A stretch of DNA of 43,570 bases from the IMG/VR virus record IMGVR_UViG_3300030099_002399, positions 1 through 43,570 of that record. One strand, 5' to 3'. This document shows, piece after piece, positions 1-6,995 of the stretch. Origin of the DNA: a virus. The notes beneath the pieces are model-generated. The model ran no database searches, was not told the origin of the DNA, and worked only from the letters and a program-made list of their open reading frames with translations. Made by a program: the position numbers and the translations under genes. Every line of letters starts with the position of its first letter. The first letter of the stretch is position 1.

Positions 1-413
1 CCAGCAAGTTTAGACATACCTCTTGCTTCTGACATTTGATTCATCAAGCGTTTCCTGTCAGCAGCGCGTTGTGCTTCTGTGCGTAGATTACGCGGAGCCA
101 TGCCCTTTGTCGGATTCTTACGATAATCAGCTAGCTTTTGTGCATCAGTCTTTGCTGGCTTTTTAGCTGCGGGTTTCTTTGCAACAGGCTTCTTTGCGGT
201 CGGTGCTTTGGCAACAGTCTTTCTGACAGGCTTGTTCATTGTTATCTGAACCTTTGTCCTGCCTCTTGTCGGTGTTGACCGAGTTACTGGGCCTTTCTTA
301 ATGTTGGCGCGTGCTTGAGCCAGCGTCTTCTTGCGATCAGCTCGACGTTTTGCGCCAGCCCGTGCAATTTCCATGAGGCGTTGTCCGCCTTTTTTACGTT
401 TACCGTATGCCAT
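1..413 (-). CDS. Lys/Ala/Pro-rich basic protein (N-terminal 137 residues; gene crosses the window ends)
   Basis: The frame opens with MAYGKRKKGGQRLMEIARAG at 413 and is still open at base 1. Joined to 43570 it continues in the same frame to a TGA at 43471, giving 170 aa. Residues about 70-90 form an AKKPVAKKPAAKKPAK-like tract resembling the tails of histone H1-like and other DNA-binding proteins, and the whole protein is strongly basic. The start overlaps the upstream 54-aa gene by 14 bases. It opens a run of small basic late genes continuing at 43474-42956. Function is unknown; DNA or RNA binding in the capsid or nucleoid is an inference from charge only. Confidence 0.75.
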   Translation of the reverse strand, partial: MAYGKRKKGGQRLMEIARAGAKRRADRKKTLAQARANIKKGPVTRSTPTRGRTKVQITMNKPVRKTVAKAPTAKKPVAKKPAAKKPAKTDAQKLADYRKNPTKGMAPRNLRTEAQRAADRKRLMNQMSEARGMSKLA

Positions 414-564
414 TGTTTTTGTTGATTAGTTCTTTAATTTTTAGGATTATGTAAATTAATGATGCAAGTGATATGGCAACTTTAAGTACGAGGTCAATAG
501 AAACCATCCAGTTTCCGATCCCCGTTGCACTAGCAATTGCCACTTTAATGTCGTCAAAATTCAC
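400..564 (-). CDS. Small single-pass membrane protein (holin-like candidate)
   Basis: A 54-aa frame with a GTG start at 564 that overlaps the TGA of the upstream lipoprotein gene (GTGA), a typical coupled arrangement. The N-terminal half is polar and the C-terminal half holds one hydrophobic helix (VLKVAISLASLIYIILKI, about residues 27-44), followed by a short basic/polar tail. Size and single helix resemble small class II-type phage holins such as the T7 one, and neighbours include a lipoprotein and an MscS-like membrane protein. No sequence motif proves holin function. The end overlaps the basic-protein gene start by 14 bases. Confidence 0.6.
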   Translation of the reverse strand: MNFDDIKVAIASATGIGNWMVSIDLVLKVAISLASLIYIILKIKELINKNNGIR

Positions 565-758
565 TCCTTTGCGCCCTCATATTCGATGTCAAAAAATGGT
601 GTATCAACTTCTAGTGTACCGGGAAGTGACTTGCATCCACTCATTATCAAAATAAACATGGAGAGTAGCGTCACGACCGCAAACCGCTTGAGTCGCGAAT
701 CCAGACATTCCCCTCGGCAAGTATCCTCAAAACAATTAGGGTTCTCACACTTCTTCAT
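561..758 (-). CDS. Small lipoprotein with Cys-rich cytoplasmic N-terminus
   Basis: A 65-aa protein. Residues 1-20 carry four cysteines (C4, C9, C14, C18) in a metal-site-like spacing. Residues about 26-41 are hydrophobic and end in MSGC, a lipobox-like site with C42 as the candidate acylated residue, followed by a short periplasmic-type tail. A lipoprotein signal is normally at the very N-terminus, so a 25-residue Cys-rich leader is odd; M34 could instead be the true start, but no better start signal is seen there. It overlaps the MscS-like gene by 14 bases. Such small lipoproteins in phage lysis clusters are often outer spanin subunits, but that role is inferred from position only. Confidence 0.6.
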   Translation of the reverse strand: MKKCENPNCFEDTCRGECLDSRLKRFAVVTLLSMFILIMSGCKSLPGTLEVDTPFFDIEYEGAKE

Positions 759-1137
759 TTATTACCTCCACTTTCATTACACCGCCTTCATCGCCTTTCG
801 GCAAGTAGGCTTGACCACCATTAACAGGCAGCTTCTTCTCTACAACAAGAGCCTTTAACTGCTCATTCGGCACGATCATCTTGGTCTGCCTGTCTGTCAT
901 AAAAAATGTAGTAGACGTTAAGCCAAGGCGAATGACTCGCGCTTGTCGTCCACTAATGTAAAGTATCTCATCATTTTCAAAGTCGCTGCCCCAGTAGATC
1001 AGCAAGCCTTGGGCGAAGTTAAATAAGATGTCCTTAAACAGCAGCGCACAAAACGCAGCAATAAGCAACCAGCCGTAATGACCGATTGCTTGTTCTGCTA
1101 CGCGATCAATTACTGCATGATCTAGGACATTAGTCAT
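745..1137 (-). CDS. MscS-like mechanosensitive channel fragment (pore helix plus beta domain)
   Basis: A 130-aa protein. Residues 21-35 form a hydrophobic helix and residues 36-48 (KDILFNFAQGLLI) align by eye with the end of TM3 of MscS. Residues 50-100 resemble the MscS beta domain: an F..D+I.I.G..A.V..+GL.ST.F.T pattern and then IVPN at 88-91, matching the family signature IxxPN. Canonical MscS has three membrane helices and about 286 aa; this protein lacks TM1-TM2 and the C-terminal cage. It starts inside the stop of the upstream gene (ATGACTAA) and overlaps the lipoprotein gene. It could act as a small membrane pore in lysis or osmotic release, but only the domain resemblance is supported. 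Confidence 0.7.
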   Translation of the reverse strand: MTNVLDHAVIDRVAEQAIGHYGWLLIAAFCALLFKDILFNFAQGLLIYWGSDFENDEILYISGRQARVIRLGLTSTTFFMTDRQTKMIVPNEQLKALVVEKKLPVNGGQAYLPKGDEGGVMKVEVINEEV

Positions 1138-1591
1138 TCAACGTACTCACGCTTGTCCACGCAGTCTGCCAAGTAGCGTATGCGGGATTTGCAGTTGGTT
1201 CTGCCTCGTCATCCACTACTTCTACCGAGCGCGTCGTTTCGTTGCCTTCCTCGTCGGTGATGGTTTCCTCGACGGTTTTCATAACAGGCAACGTCTCACT
1301 CGGCTTGCCTTTGCGAACCACTTCAAAATTGTTCGTCAAATCAGTCGCACCGGCAATTGTCACTTGAGCCGCGTCATACTCGGCCCACGCTTGGAACGGT
1401 CGCTCCGTCTCGTTGCCGTCTGCATCTGTCTCGGTGACGGTTCTCGGAATGTCGCCGTCTGGTTCTGGAACTTGTCGCGCTGCCTCAAGTGCCTCAACGT
1501 CTGCAAGTGCTTGGCGAATACCGGCGTTGCGTTCGCTCTGCGCGTCAAGCGTGGCTTGTTCGGTGTCAGCTACGGGATAAGCATCTTGCAC
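1130..1591 (-). CDS. Tail-associated hypothetical protein, C-terminal 153 residues (probably frameshifted)
   Basis: An acidic protein rich in Glu, Asp, Thr and Ala, with the first clear helix at ADVEALEAAR (about residues 31-40) and then short acidic beta-like stretches. The only usable start is a GTG at 1591, with no Shine-Dalgarno. The frame is open upstream as far as 1708 without an ATG, GTG or TTG. The preceding small frame at 1683-1570 overlaps it and reads naturally into this one if one G is added near 1591, giving RYAVQDAYPV at the junction. This gene therefore looks like the larger part of a single 184-aa protein. It follows the fibre genes, so a tail or fibre accessory role is possible but not shown. 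Confidence 0.6.
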   Translation of the reverse strand: MQDAYPVADTEQATLDAQSERNAGIRQALADVEALEAARQVPEPDGDIPRTVTETDADGNETERPFQAWAEYDAAQVTIAGATDLTNNFEVVRKGKPSETLPVMKTVEETITDEEGNETTRSVEVVDDEAEPTANPAYATWQTAWTSVSTLND

Positions 1592-1683
1592 GCATACCGC
1601 TTGGCCGCTCGATTCGCTGATACTCCACCGGCGTAAGAATTGGCCCGACTTGTATGTGGTTGGATGTCGGTGCTGCGAATCAT
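1570..1683 (-). pseudogene. N-terminal fragment of the frameshifted tail-associated gene
   Basis: A 37-aa frame whose ATG (1683) follows directly on the TAG of the upstream gene. It reads MIRSTDIQPHTSRANSYAGG and then VSANRAAKRYA before leaving the shared frame and stopping at TAG 1570. The frame shift relative to 1591-1130 equals one missing base. Either the genome carries a true one-base deletion, or the assembly lost one G of a GG pair, or ribosomes slip back one base here. I see no strong slippery heptamer or downstream stem, so slippage is the least supported. Confidence 0.5.
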
Positions 1684-1947
1684 CTATTCGCCTCCCTCTG
1701 CCGGTTCTTCAGCCGGTAGACTCGCTTGGTACTGCGCCTTCACCTCGTCCGTCCAAAGCGAGTTTGCAACTGCTTGAACCCGCGCATCTTCGCCGCTGAT
1801 ATCATCAGTCGGTGTGATAACGTGCCGGTGAAAACTGCGGCTAACTTCTACGCCATCGTCTTGGATGACTGTATCTGTGCGAACCGAAATGACGGAGTTC
1901 GCACCCACGTTCATCTCGCCAATTTCTGTTATTTTTTCTAATGCCAT
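1684..1947 (-). CDS. Conserved phage hypothetical protein (87 aa) in fibre cluster
   Basis: An 87-aa protein starting MALEKITEIGEMNVGANSVI, followed by an RTDTVIQDDGVEVSRSFHRH segment that looks like a two-strand beta unit. The C-terminal half is helical (DARVQAVANSLWTDEVKAQY) and ends acidic. I recognise the general pattern from small proteins next to fibre genes of other phages but know no function for it. It lies 3 bases after the fibre gene at 1951-2613 and ends one base before the ATG of the next frame, so it belongs to the same late operon. Confidence 0.65.
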   Translation of the reverse strand: MALEKITEIGEMNVGANSVISVRTDTVIQDDGVEVSRSFHRHVITPTDDISGEDARVQAVANSLWTDEVKAQYQASLPAEEPAEGGE

Positions 1948-1950
1948 TTG

Positions 1951-2613
1951 TTAAACTAGATAACTTCCGCTGACTTGAAAAACGGTATTGTTCTGCACAT
2001 TGTCAGCTAAATTAGAAGTGTAGGTTCCCGTCTGTTCCTCAATGCGCCCTCCTGCGCTGTTGCTAAAAAGTCTGCAAATTACCGACTCGACTGCGCTTCC
2101 GAGTGCGCTGTATCTGACGGTTAAAGCGGTGTTAAAAGACGAATCAACATTTGCTGACGTAAATGGCATACCGGCAAACCCAACTGCCCCGCTCGCGCTG
2201 CTTACGCCGGTGCATTTTATTGAAAACGAAACGTGAACCATATTGCCAACGCGAGTGTATCGCCCAAATTGTTCAGTTCCGTTTATTGTTCCATTTTCTG
2301 CTGAAATTGTTGGAGTGAATGTGCCAGTTTCGTATGAATCAAGCGTGTACCCCGTGCCGGTTCCGCTGCCAGTTGTTGCTGATTGGAACGCTATGCCTTG
2401 CTTGAATGTCACCAACCCACTCGCCGCAACCTCAAACGCAACTGTGTCGCCCGATGATGAGTTTGAAGTCTGAAAGCGGGTTACACCGCCGGTTTTGTAG
2501 TTGCTGATGTATGCGGGATGTCGGTGTAACGCTAGACCGTTTGACTCACTAACTTTTGCGTAGTCCGACCCGTTTACCGCACTAAACTGTCCTGCTTCTA
2601 ATTCTGATGCCAT
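1951..2613 (-). CDS. Tail fibre/spike-like protein with C-terminal beta domain
   Basis: A 220-aa protein of mainly Ser, Thr, Gly and Ala with beta-type alternation. A YETGTFTPTISAENGTINGT segment (about residues 94-113) followed by FGRYTRVGNMVHVSFSIK is the recurrent fibre C-terminal motif in which GYRYTRVGN-like strands trimerise. The N-terminal 90 residues contain an ALHRHPAYISN stretch and a repeat-like FQTSNSSSGDTVAFEVAASG segment, suggesting a short shaft. It lies 9 bases after the 819-aa fibre gene. The inferred role is host receptor binding or a fibre tip; the receptor is unknown. Confidence 0.7.
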   Translation of the reverse strand: MASELEAGQFSAVNGSDYAKVSESNGLALHRHPAYISNYKTGGVTRFQTSNSSSGDTVAFEVAASGLVTFKQGIAFQSATTGSGTGTGYTLDSYETGTFTPTISAENGTINGTEQFGRYTRVGNMVHVSFSIKCTGVSSASGAVGFAGMPFTSANVDSSFNTALTVRYSALGSAVESVICRLFSNSAGGRIEEQTGTYTSNLADNVQNNTVFQVSGSYLV

Positions 2614-2622
2614 TGTAAAATC

Positions 2623-5082
2623 CTATCGTTCGTATGTTTTCTCGCTGATGCGTTGCACCGTTATATCCGCTGCCCACTCAAACCGCATACCAGCAACGCC
2701 GGTAACTTTTAATCTCGCGGTGTTGCTTGCAGTATCGCGCTCCCATACAACATCAAATGTTGTTGAGTATTGTTCGTCTGACAGTTTGCGTAGTTCAATT
2801 GGCGTGTTAACATCATCGCCAATTTTGCGAACAAATTGCGCGTCCACTTCAAACGAAGCGCGTTCGCTGGTTTTCGCGTTGTACTTCCCAGCGTTGACCA
2901 CCGACTTAATGTAAAGGTGTTCATCTTCAGCAATCGGGATATGACCAATAACAGTCGGAGTCGCGTTCGTAGTCACGCCGGTGAAATGAATCTTCCCGTC
3001 GTCTGGTAATTTGCTGTCGGCGATATTTGTATCACCCCGCACATCGAATGGCGGGAGGTCAACGATTACGCCGCCGGTTCCGCTTGTTCTGCCATACACT
3101 GAAACGCCGCCAGCGGCAGCCAGTTTATGCGTAGTATTAGCTGACCAATCTGAATAATCATCGGCTTGGAAACTTGAAACTTTTTCAAGACCACGAAAAT
3201 TCACAACACCGTCTTGGCCGGTTGTCGCGTCTTGTCCTACGCTAAGAAGTCCGGTCGAATTGTCATAAGCCAAGTCTTTGACTACATTCGCGAAAAGCAA
3301 ACACTTCGCCCCGCTTCTGAACAGCTTCGCCTCTTCGCGATAGATGTCTGCCACTTGCGTCGGAGTGGGTGCGGTTGCGCTGATGCGAACGAGGGAGAGA
3401 GAGCCGTTTGTTAGCGGACTGGTAGTGCTGCCATTAACTCCAAGTCGTCCAATTTCTAAAACGGCCGAGCTGTTGTCCATATTACCGGCAGCGTTAGTCG
3501 AACTGCCGATTTCTCTCCCGTCGATAAAAAGAGCGGTTCTACCGCTACGCCGTAAAAATACAATTTGATGCCAAGTTGCGTCGTCTATCGTTTGCGTTGA
3601 CGTAACTAACGCCTCCGTAGAACCATCGTTTGAAAACCAAGTAGTTGTTCCGTTGGTATTAACTCTTCCGTAAAAGCCGGGGTGCGATGACGAACCGCTT
3701 GTACTGCGCGAGATAATATATTCGTCTACGCTATTCGACGCTTCTTTAATCCAAAGCATTATCGAGAAATCACCCGTCCCAAAATCAAAGTCGGCGTCGT
3801 AGGCGCGGGTTAAATAGTTGTCTGTGCTAAAATTGCTGTATGCTTTCAATTCAGCGTTTGTGGCAACTGCCGTTTTTTCAACATAGTCACTAGCACTAGC
3901 GTTGTGTACCGTGAGGAGGTTGCCTTTCACCGAACGGTCTGCGTTTGCCACGTCCGTCAACCCAGCAAACCGAATATCACCCAGCATATAGCCGGTGTTG
4001 TAGCTGCTGGTGATGTAGGCAACTGCGCTTTCTTCGTGGTCGCCATCGTTAAACAGCACTTGAGTCAGTCCCGATGAACTACCACCAGCGAAGCCGTTAT
4101 CAGTAATTGCTAATGAGTCTGTGTTACCAACTAAACTTGGAATGCTGGCATTTGCGAACTCTCTAATAGTTACAAGCGTTCCATTGTTTTCGTATACATT
4201 AAGATAAACATTGCTTGCGTCTGCATATAAAGTGCTTAAATCAAAACGACTAATGTACTGACCTTGACCGGCATACAAGTTCCCGTCTTTATCAAATTCA
4301 ACAAGAGTTGCCGCCGCTGAAGTTGTCGCTTTGTCGTACACATCACCATTCGGATGAATGACTGACAAACCGCCAGAAGAACCAGAACCACAAGCAACTG
4401 CAACCGTAGGAATTGGCAAACCCAGCGCACCTATCTCCGCGCCCTCGACGATTGTTGCGGCTATGTCGTTGACGCTGTTGTTGGCAAGTTTCTTTGCAGC
4501 GTTCACGGGAATCGCCAACCAGTCGTGAACTGCATTACGGTCGCTTGACGGACTGACTCGTTCACCGTCACCAGCATTGGTGATTGAGTATGTATCTGTT
4601 GTTAAATTGCATTCACGCAAACCGTAGAAGTCACCGCCACTTGAAGTACCAAAATAGATTCTGCCATTCAGCGCATAAACGCAGCTAATTTGGTCGTCAG
4701 TTGAACATAAACTCTGTGAATTAACAGACGTTCCGCTTTTACTGAAAACCATAAACATCGGCATCGACGGGTCGTCTAAATCGTAGACCGTGATGCCTCC
4801 CGCGCCCGTCGCGTTATCTGCGACCAAAAGCGCAACACTCGGAAACTCACGCCGTCCGCCTCGCGTTGCGGTGTTCAGCGTTTCGTCAAACCAACTCAAC
4901 CCAGCGCACTTCTTCCTCCACGCGCCACCGTCTGAGTCGTTGCGTGTGTCATAAATGAAAACTGCACCGACTGTCGTGGCCGATGTGACCGACTTGATCG
5001 CGGCTTCAAACTCGTTGACCTGTACGCCAGTCTCACCAGAACCAGCAACCTGTATAATGCCCTGCTGAACAATCCGTGCCAT
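2623..5082 (-). CDS. Large tail fibre/adhesin with LamG-like (concanavalin-type) domain
   Basis: An 819-aa protein. Residues 1-380 show repeated short beta segments with Gly/Asp turns (VAVACGSGSSGGLSVIHPNG, YAGQGQYISRFDLSTLY), consistent with a propeller-like region. Residues about 430-585 look like a LamG/pentraxin-type jelly roll: DFSIMLWIKE, then DDATWHQIVFLRRSGRTALF, then IDGREIGSS, then VLEIGRLG. That is the usual order of LamG strands and suggests glycan binding. The C-terminal 230 residues are also beta-rich. It starts 2 bases beyond the stop of the 117-aa gene in the transcription order. The likely role is host surface recognition, inferred from domain type and position. Confidence 0.75.
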   Translation of the reverse strand: MARIVQQGIIQVAGSGETGVQVNEFEAAIKSVTSATTVGAVFIYDTRNDSDGGAWRKKCAGLSWFDETLNTATRGGRREFPSVALLVADNATGAGGITVYDLDDPSMPMFMVFSKSGTSVNSQSLCSTDDQISCVYALNGRIYFGTSSGGDFYGLRECNLTTDTYSITNAGDGERVSPSSDRNAVHDWLAIPVNAAKKLANNSVNDIAATIVEGAEIGALGLPIPTVAVACGSGSSGGLSVIHPNGDVYDKATTSAAATLVEFDKDGNLYAGQGQYISRFDLSTLYADASNVYLNVYENNGTLVTIREFANASIPSLVGNTDSLAITDNGFAGGSSSGLTQVLFNDGDHEESAVAYITSSYNTGYMLGDIRFAGLTDVANADRSVKGNLLTVHNASASDYVEKTAVATNAELKAYSNFSTDNYLTRAYDADFDFGTGDFSIMLWIKEASNSVDEYIISRSTSGSSSHPGFYGRVNTNGTTTWFSNDGSTEALVTSTQTIDDATWHQIVFLRRSGRTALFIDGREIGSSTNAAGNMDNSSAVLEIGRLGVNGSTTSPLTNGSLSLVRISATAPTPTQVADIYREEAKLFRSGAKCLLFANVVKDLAYDNSTGLLSVGQDATTGQDGVVNFRGLEKVSSFQADDYSDWSANTTHKLAAAGGVSVYGRTSGTGGVIVDLPPFDVRGDTNIADSKLPDDGKIHFTGVTTNATPTVIGHIPIAEDEHLYIKSVVNAGKYNAKTSERASFEVDAQFVRKIGDDVNTPIELRKLSDEQYSTTFDVVWERDTASNTARLKVTGVAGMRFEWAADITVQRISEKTYER

Positions 5083-5084
5083 GA

Positions 5085-5438
5085 CTAGGAGACGTTAGGT
5101 AAATTAGTGTGTGATGTGTCTGGAGCAGCAAGTGTTAAAACAACTTTACCTCCAGCGGCACTAGAAATTGCGTTTAGACTACTGCGAACTGTATCAGTTA
5201 ACTCTACTTGCGTGCCGGGAGAAACTTTGGTGTGATAAACTGATGTAGTTGCAGCACCTCCATAGCGTAAGTAGATGTCTGTAGAACCTACGTTCTGCAG
5301 CAATGCATAACGATAATCTACATTAGAGTCCCAACCAAGAGACGAGTCTGCAACATTTGATGTACCAACAGTTACCTCAGAAGGTGTGTTGTAAGTAACA
5401 TCGTAATTTCTGTGAACCTGTGCTTTTACAATAGCCAT
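5085..5438 (-). CDS. Small head/decoration-type hypothetical protein
   Basis: A 117-aa protein beginning MAIVKAQVHRNYDVTYNTPS. I take the ATG at 5438 rather than an upstream in-frame start, because the upstream extension runs back through the terminator hairpin and the capsid gene end. The sequence is beta-rich (YALLQNVGSTDIYLRYGG) and resembles the small beta-sandwich proteins often encoded next to capsid genes as decoration or stabilisation factors, but I recognise no named family. Its start lies 4 bases after the U-tract of the terminator and has no Shine-Dalgarno. Confidence 0.6.
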   Translation of the reverse strand: MAIVKAQVHRNYDVTYNTPSEVTVGTSNVADSSLGWDSNVDYRYALLQNVGSTDIYLRYGGAATTSVYHTKVSPGTQVELTDTVRSSLNAISSAAGGKVVLTLAAPDTSHTNLPNVS

Positions 5439-5441
5439 AAT

Positions 5442-5469
5442 AAAAAAGGGGGGAGGAAAGCCTCCCCCC
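5442..5469 (-). terminator. Rho-independent terminator after capsid gene
   Basis: On the minus strand GGGGGGAGG (5469-5461) pairs perfectly with CCTCCCCCC (5456-5448) around a CTTT loop, and six Ts follow (5447-5442). It lies 9 bases after the capsid stop, so it probably sets high capsid mRNA levels from the sigma54 promoter at 6991-6975 and reduces read-through to the fibre genes. Confidence 0.9.
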
Positions 5470-5478
5470 ATGTTAGAA

Positions 5479-6888
5479 TTAAGAGGTACGACGACGACGA
5501 AAGATAATTGGTAAACAATGTCTTGCGTCACCGGGAATACCACCGTGAATTGTCTGCGAGATAAACTTCAAGTAATCACCGTAGACGTTCAAGTCCCAAG
5601 ATGTGTCATTAGTTACATCCGTTGTGTCAGCAGTCGGAACCAAGAACTGATCAGTCAAATCAATCTGACCATTCCAGTTCATGCCGTACAACTTCTTCTT
5701 GGAGATGTTCTTACCAGCAAACTCGCGAGGCGGTGGGCCAACGGAGATTGTCTTGAACGCATCTGCACCACACAAGAACGCAACCTCGTTAGAGGCGATG
5801 CTATTGCTAGCTGTTGCGCTAATCTTGGTGTAGTTCGAGTTCGGAACAACCTTGTTACCAGAAACAGCCTGTGGAGCAACAAAGTCGCCACCCGTTGTAG
5901 CAAGATCAGTAAACCGAAGCGGATACGGATCAAACTTGACTGTAATCTTGCCGAACAAGTCACCAGCAAAACCGTCTTTAAGGAAGTCACGACTCGTGGA
6001 AGCAAGTGCTTGACCAGTACCGTGCTTCTTCAAGTCGTCATCCCACAAGAGCGATGCCCAAGCCTCTGTAGAACAAACAAGAACATACTTGCCCTTGATC
6101 ATTTCAGAAGTTTTAGGAACGCCGAACTGACGATCAAACGTCGGAGCTTGTACGTCTTCCTGCAAGACAAGCATAGCTTTATACAAGTCTTTAAGAGTCA
6201 ACGCACCTGCGCGGTTAGCAGATGCAGTCGCACCAATGCTAATTGCACGTCGAAAGATTTGACCTTTCTTCTGCGAAACTGCTGCTGATGCGCCAGAAGT
6301 TGAATCATCATCACCGTCGATTGTCCGGATTTGATCCTGCGTCAACGCGCCAACCGCGGCAGAGTCCTGTAACGTCAGACTGCTGGCGAGATCACCAGCA
6401 CCATCTTGAGCAATGTAAACATCCGGTGTCTGATAGTACATGAGTGTACGAACAAACTGGTTGTTTGCATTCTGAATCTGACGAACAATGTCAGCATGAG
6501 CGTAAGACAACTGATCGCGCCAGAAAGCCTCAAAGCTATTCAAGAAACGAAAACGCGTACTCTCATACCGATGGTAAGAAAGTTTTGCGGACTCATTTCG
6601 TTCGCCAACTTTGTAAATGTCCTTTAACGGTGCATCAGCAAGCACATTCGGTGCAAACGTAGACCGTGAAACGGGACTCGGAGTCGGAGTCAACCCTTGA
6701 AGGGTGTCTCCCATATTAGGTTCCCACTTGATTGAACCGTACATGGAATCATAAACATTCCATTTCGGAAATAGGGCAACCTCGTTTTTAACTAGGTAGA
6801 AATCCAACTTATTAAAGTTGTTGGATGCTGCCGTAGTACCCATTGCTTGTCCAAGAGTACTAGATGGATCAACTGCTGTTACTGCCAT
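5479..6888 (-). CDS. Major capsid protein
   Basis: A 469-aa protein in the canonical place after scaffold and before small head and fibre genes. The N-terminus is MAVTAVDPSSTLGQAMGTTA. It then has many aromatic/charged helices (SFEAFWRDQLSYAHADIVRQ) and a long domain with GDLFGKITVKFDPYPLRF and SVGPPPREFAGK segments, fitting an HK97-type coat protein. Length is normal for that fold. It has its own sigma54-type promoter 75 bases or so upstream of the ATG and a strong terminator just after the stop, as expected for the most abundant virion protein. No Shine-Dalgarno is seen before the ATG (leader ends ATATAGTAAA). The call rests on synteny and size more than on a recognised signature. Confidence 0.8.
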   Translation of the reverse strand: MAVTAVDPSSTLGQAMGTTAASNNFNKLDFYLVKNEVALFPKWNVYDSMYGSIKWEPNMGDTLQGLTPTPSPVSRSTFAPNVLADAPLKDIYKVGERNESAKLSYHRYESTRFRFLNSFEAFWRDQLSYAHADIVRQIQNANNQFVRTLMYYQTPDVYIAQDGAGDLASSLTLQDSAAVGALTQDQIRTIDGDDDSTSGASAAVSQKKGQIFRRAISIGATASANRAGALTLKDLYKAMLVLQEDVQAPTFDRQFGVPKTSEMIKGKYVLVCSTEAWASLLWDDDLKKHGTGQALASTSRDFLKDGFAGDLFGKITVKFDPYPLRFTDLATTGGDFVAPQAVSGNKVVPNSNYTKISATASNSIASNEVAFLCGADAFKTISVGPPPREFAGKNISKKKLYGMNWNGQIDLTDQFLVPTADTTDVTNDTSWDLNVYGDYLKFISQTIHGGIPGDARHCLPIIFRRRRTS

Positions 6889-6912
6889 TTTACTATATAA
6901 TTAAGTGTTAAA

Positions 6913-6952
6913 CGTGTGATGCCCTTCACAAGTAGAAGCGTGCCATGCCCTT
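6913..6952 (-). repeat. Direct repeat in capsid mRNA leader
   Basis: On the minus strand AAGGGCATNNCACG occurs twice (6952-6939 with GG, 6926-6913 with CA), spaced 26 bases apart, inside the roughly 75-base leader between the sigma54 promoter and the capsid ATG. It could be a protein-binding or RNA-structure element; no function is known. Confidence 0.5.
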
Positions 6953-6974
6953 GGCGTAGAAGCGTATGTATTCT

Positions 6975-6991
6975 AGCAAACTTCGTGCCAC
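6975..6991 (-). promoter_or_regulatory. Sigma54 promoter for capsid gene
   Basis: The minus strand reads GTGGCACG-AAGT-TTGCT (6991-6975), with the required GG-N10-GC spacing and only one departure from the consensus YTGGCACG-N4-TTGCW. An A/T-rich ATAAAAT stretch precedes it, as at the late promoter. The predicted start is about 6963, giving a leader of about 75 bases before the capsid ATG. It lies in the gap between scaffold and capsid. Confidence 0.85.
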
Positions 6992-6995
6992 TATT

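Noticed and set aside
5518-6288. 256-codon plus-strand frame opposite the capsid gene
   Set aside because: Antisense to a well-supported gene, with Cys/Arg/Ser-rich composition typical of a shadow frame and no start signal.
6925-6950. ATGGCACG on the minus strand just downstream of the capsid promoter
   Set aside because: The -12 position reads CT rather than GC, so it is not a second sigma54 promoter; it belongs to the direct repeat.
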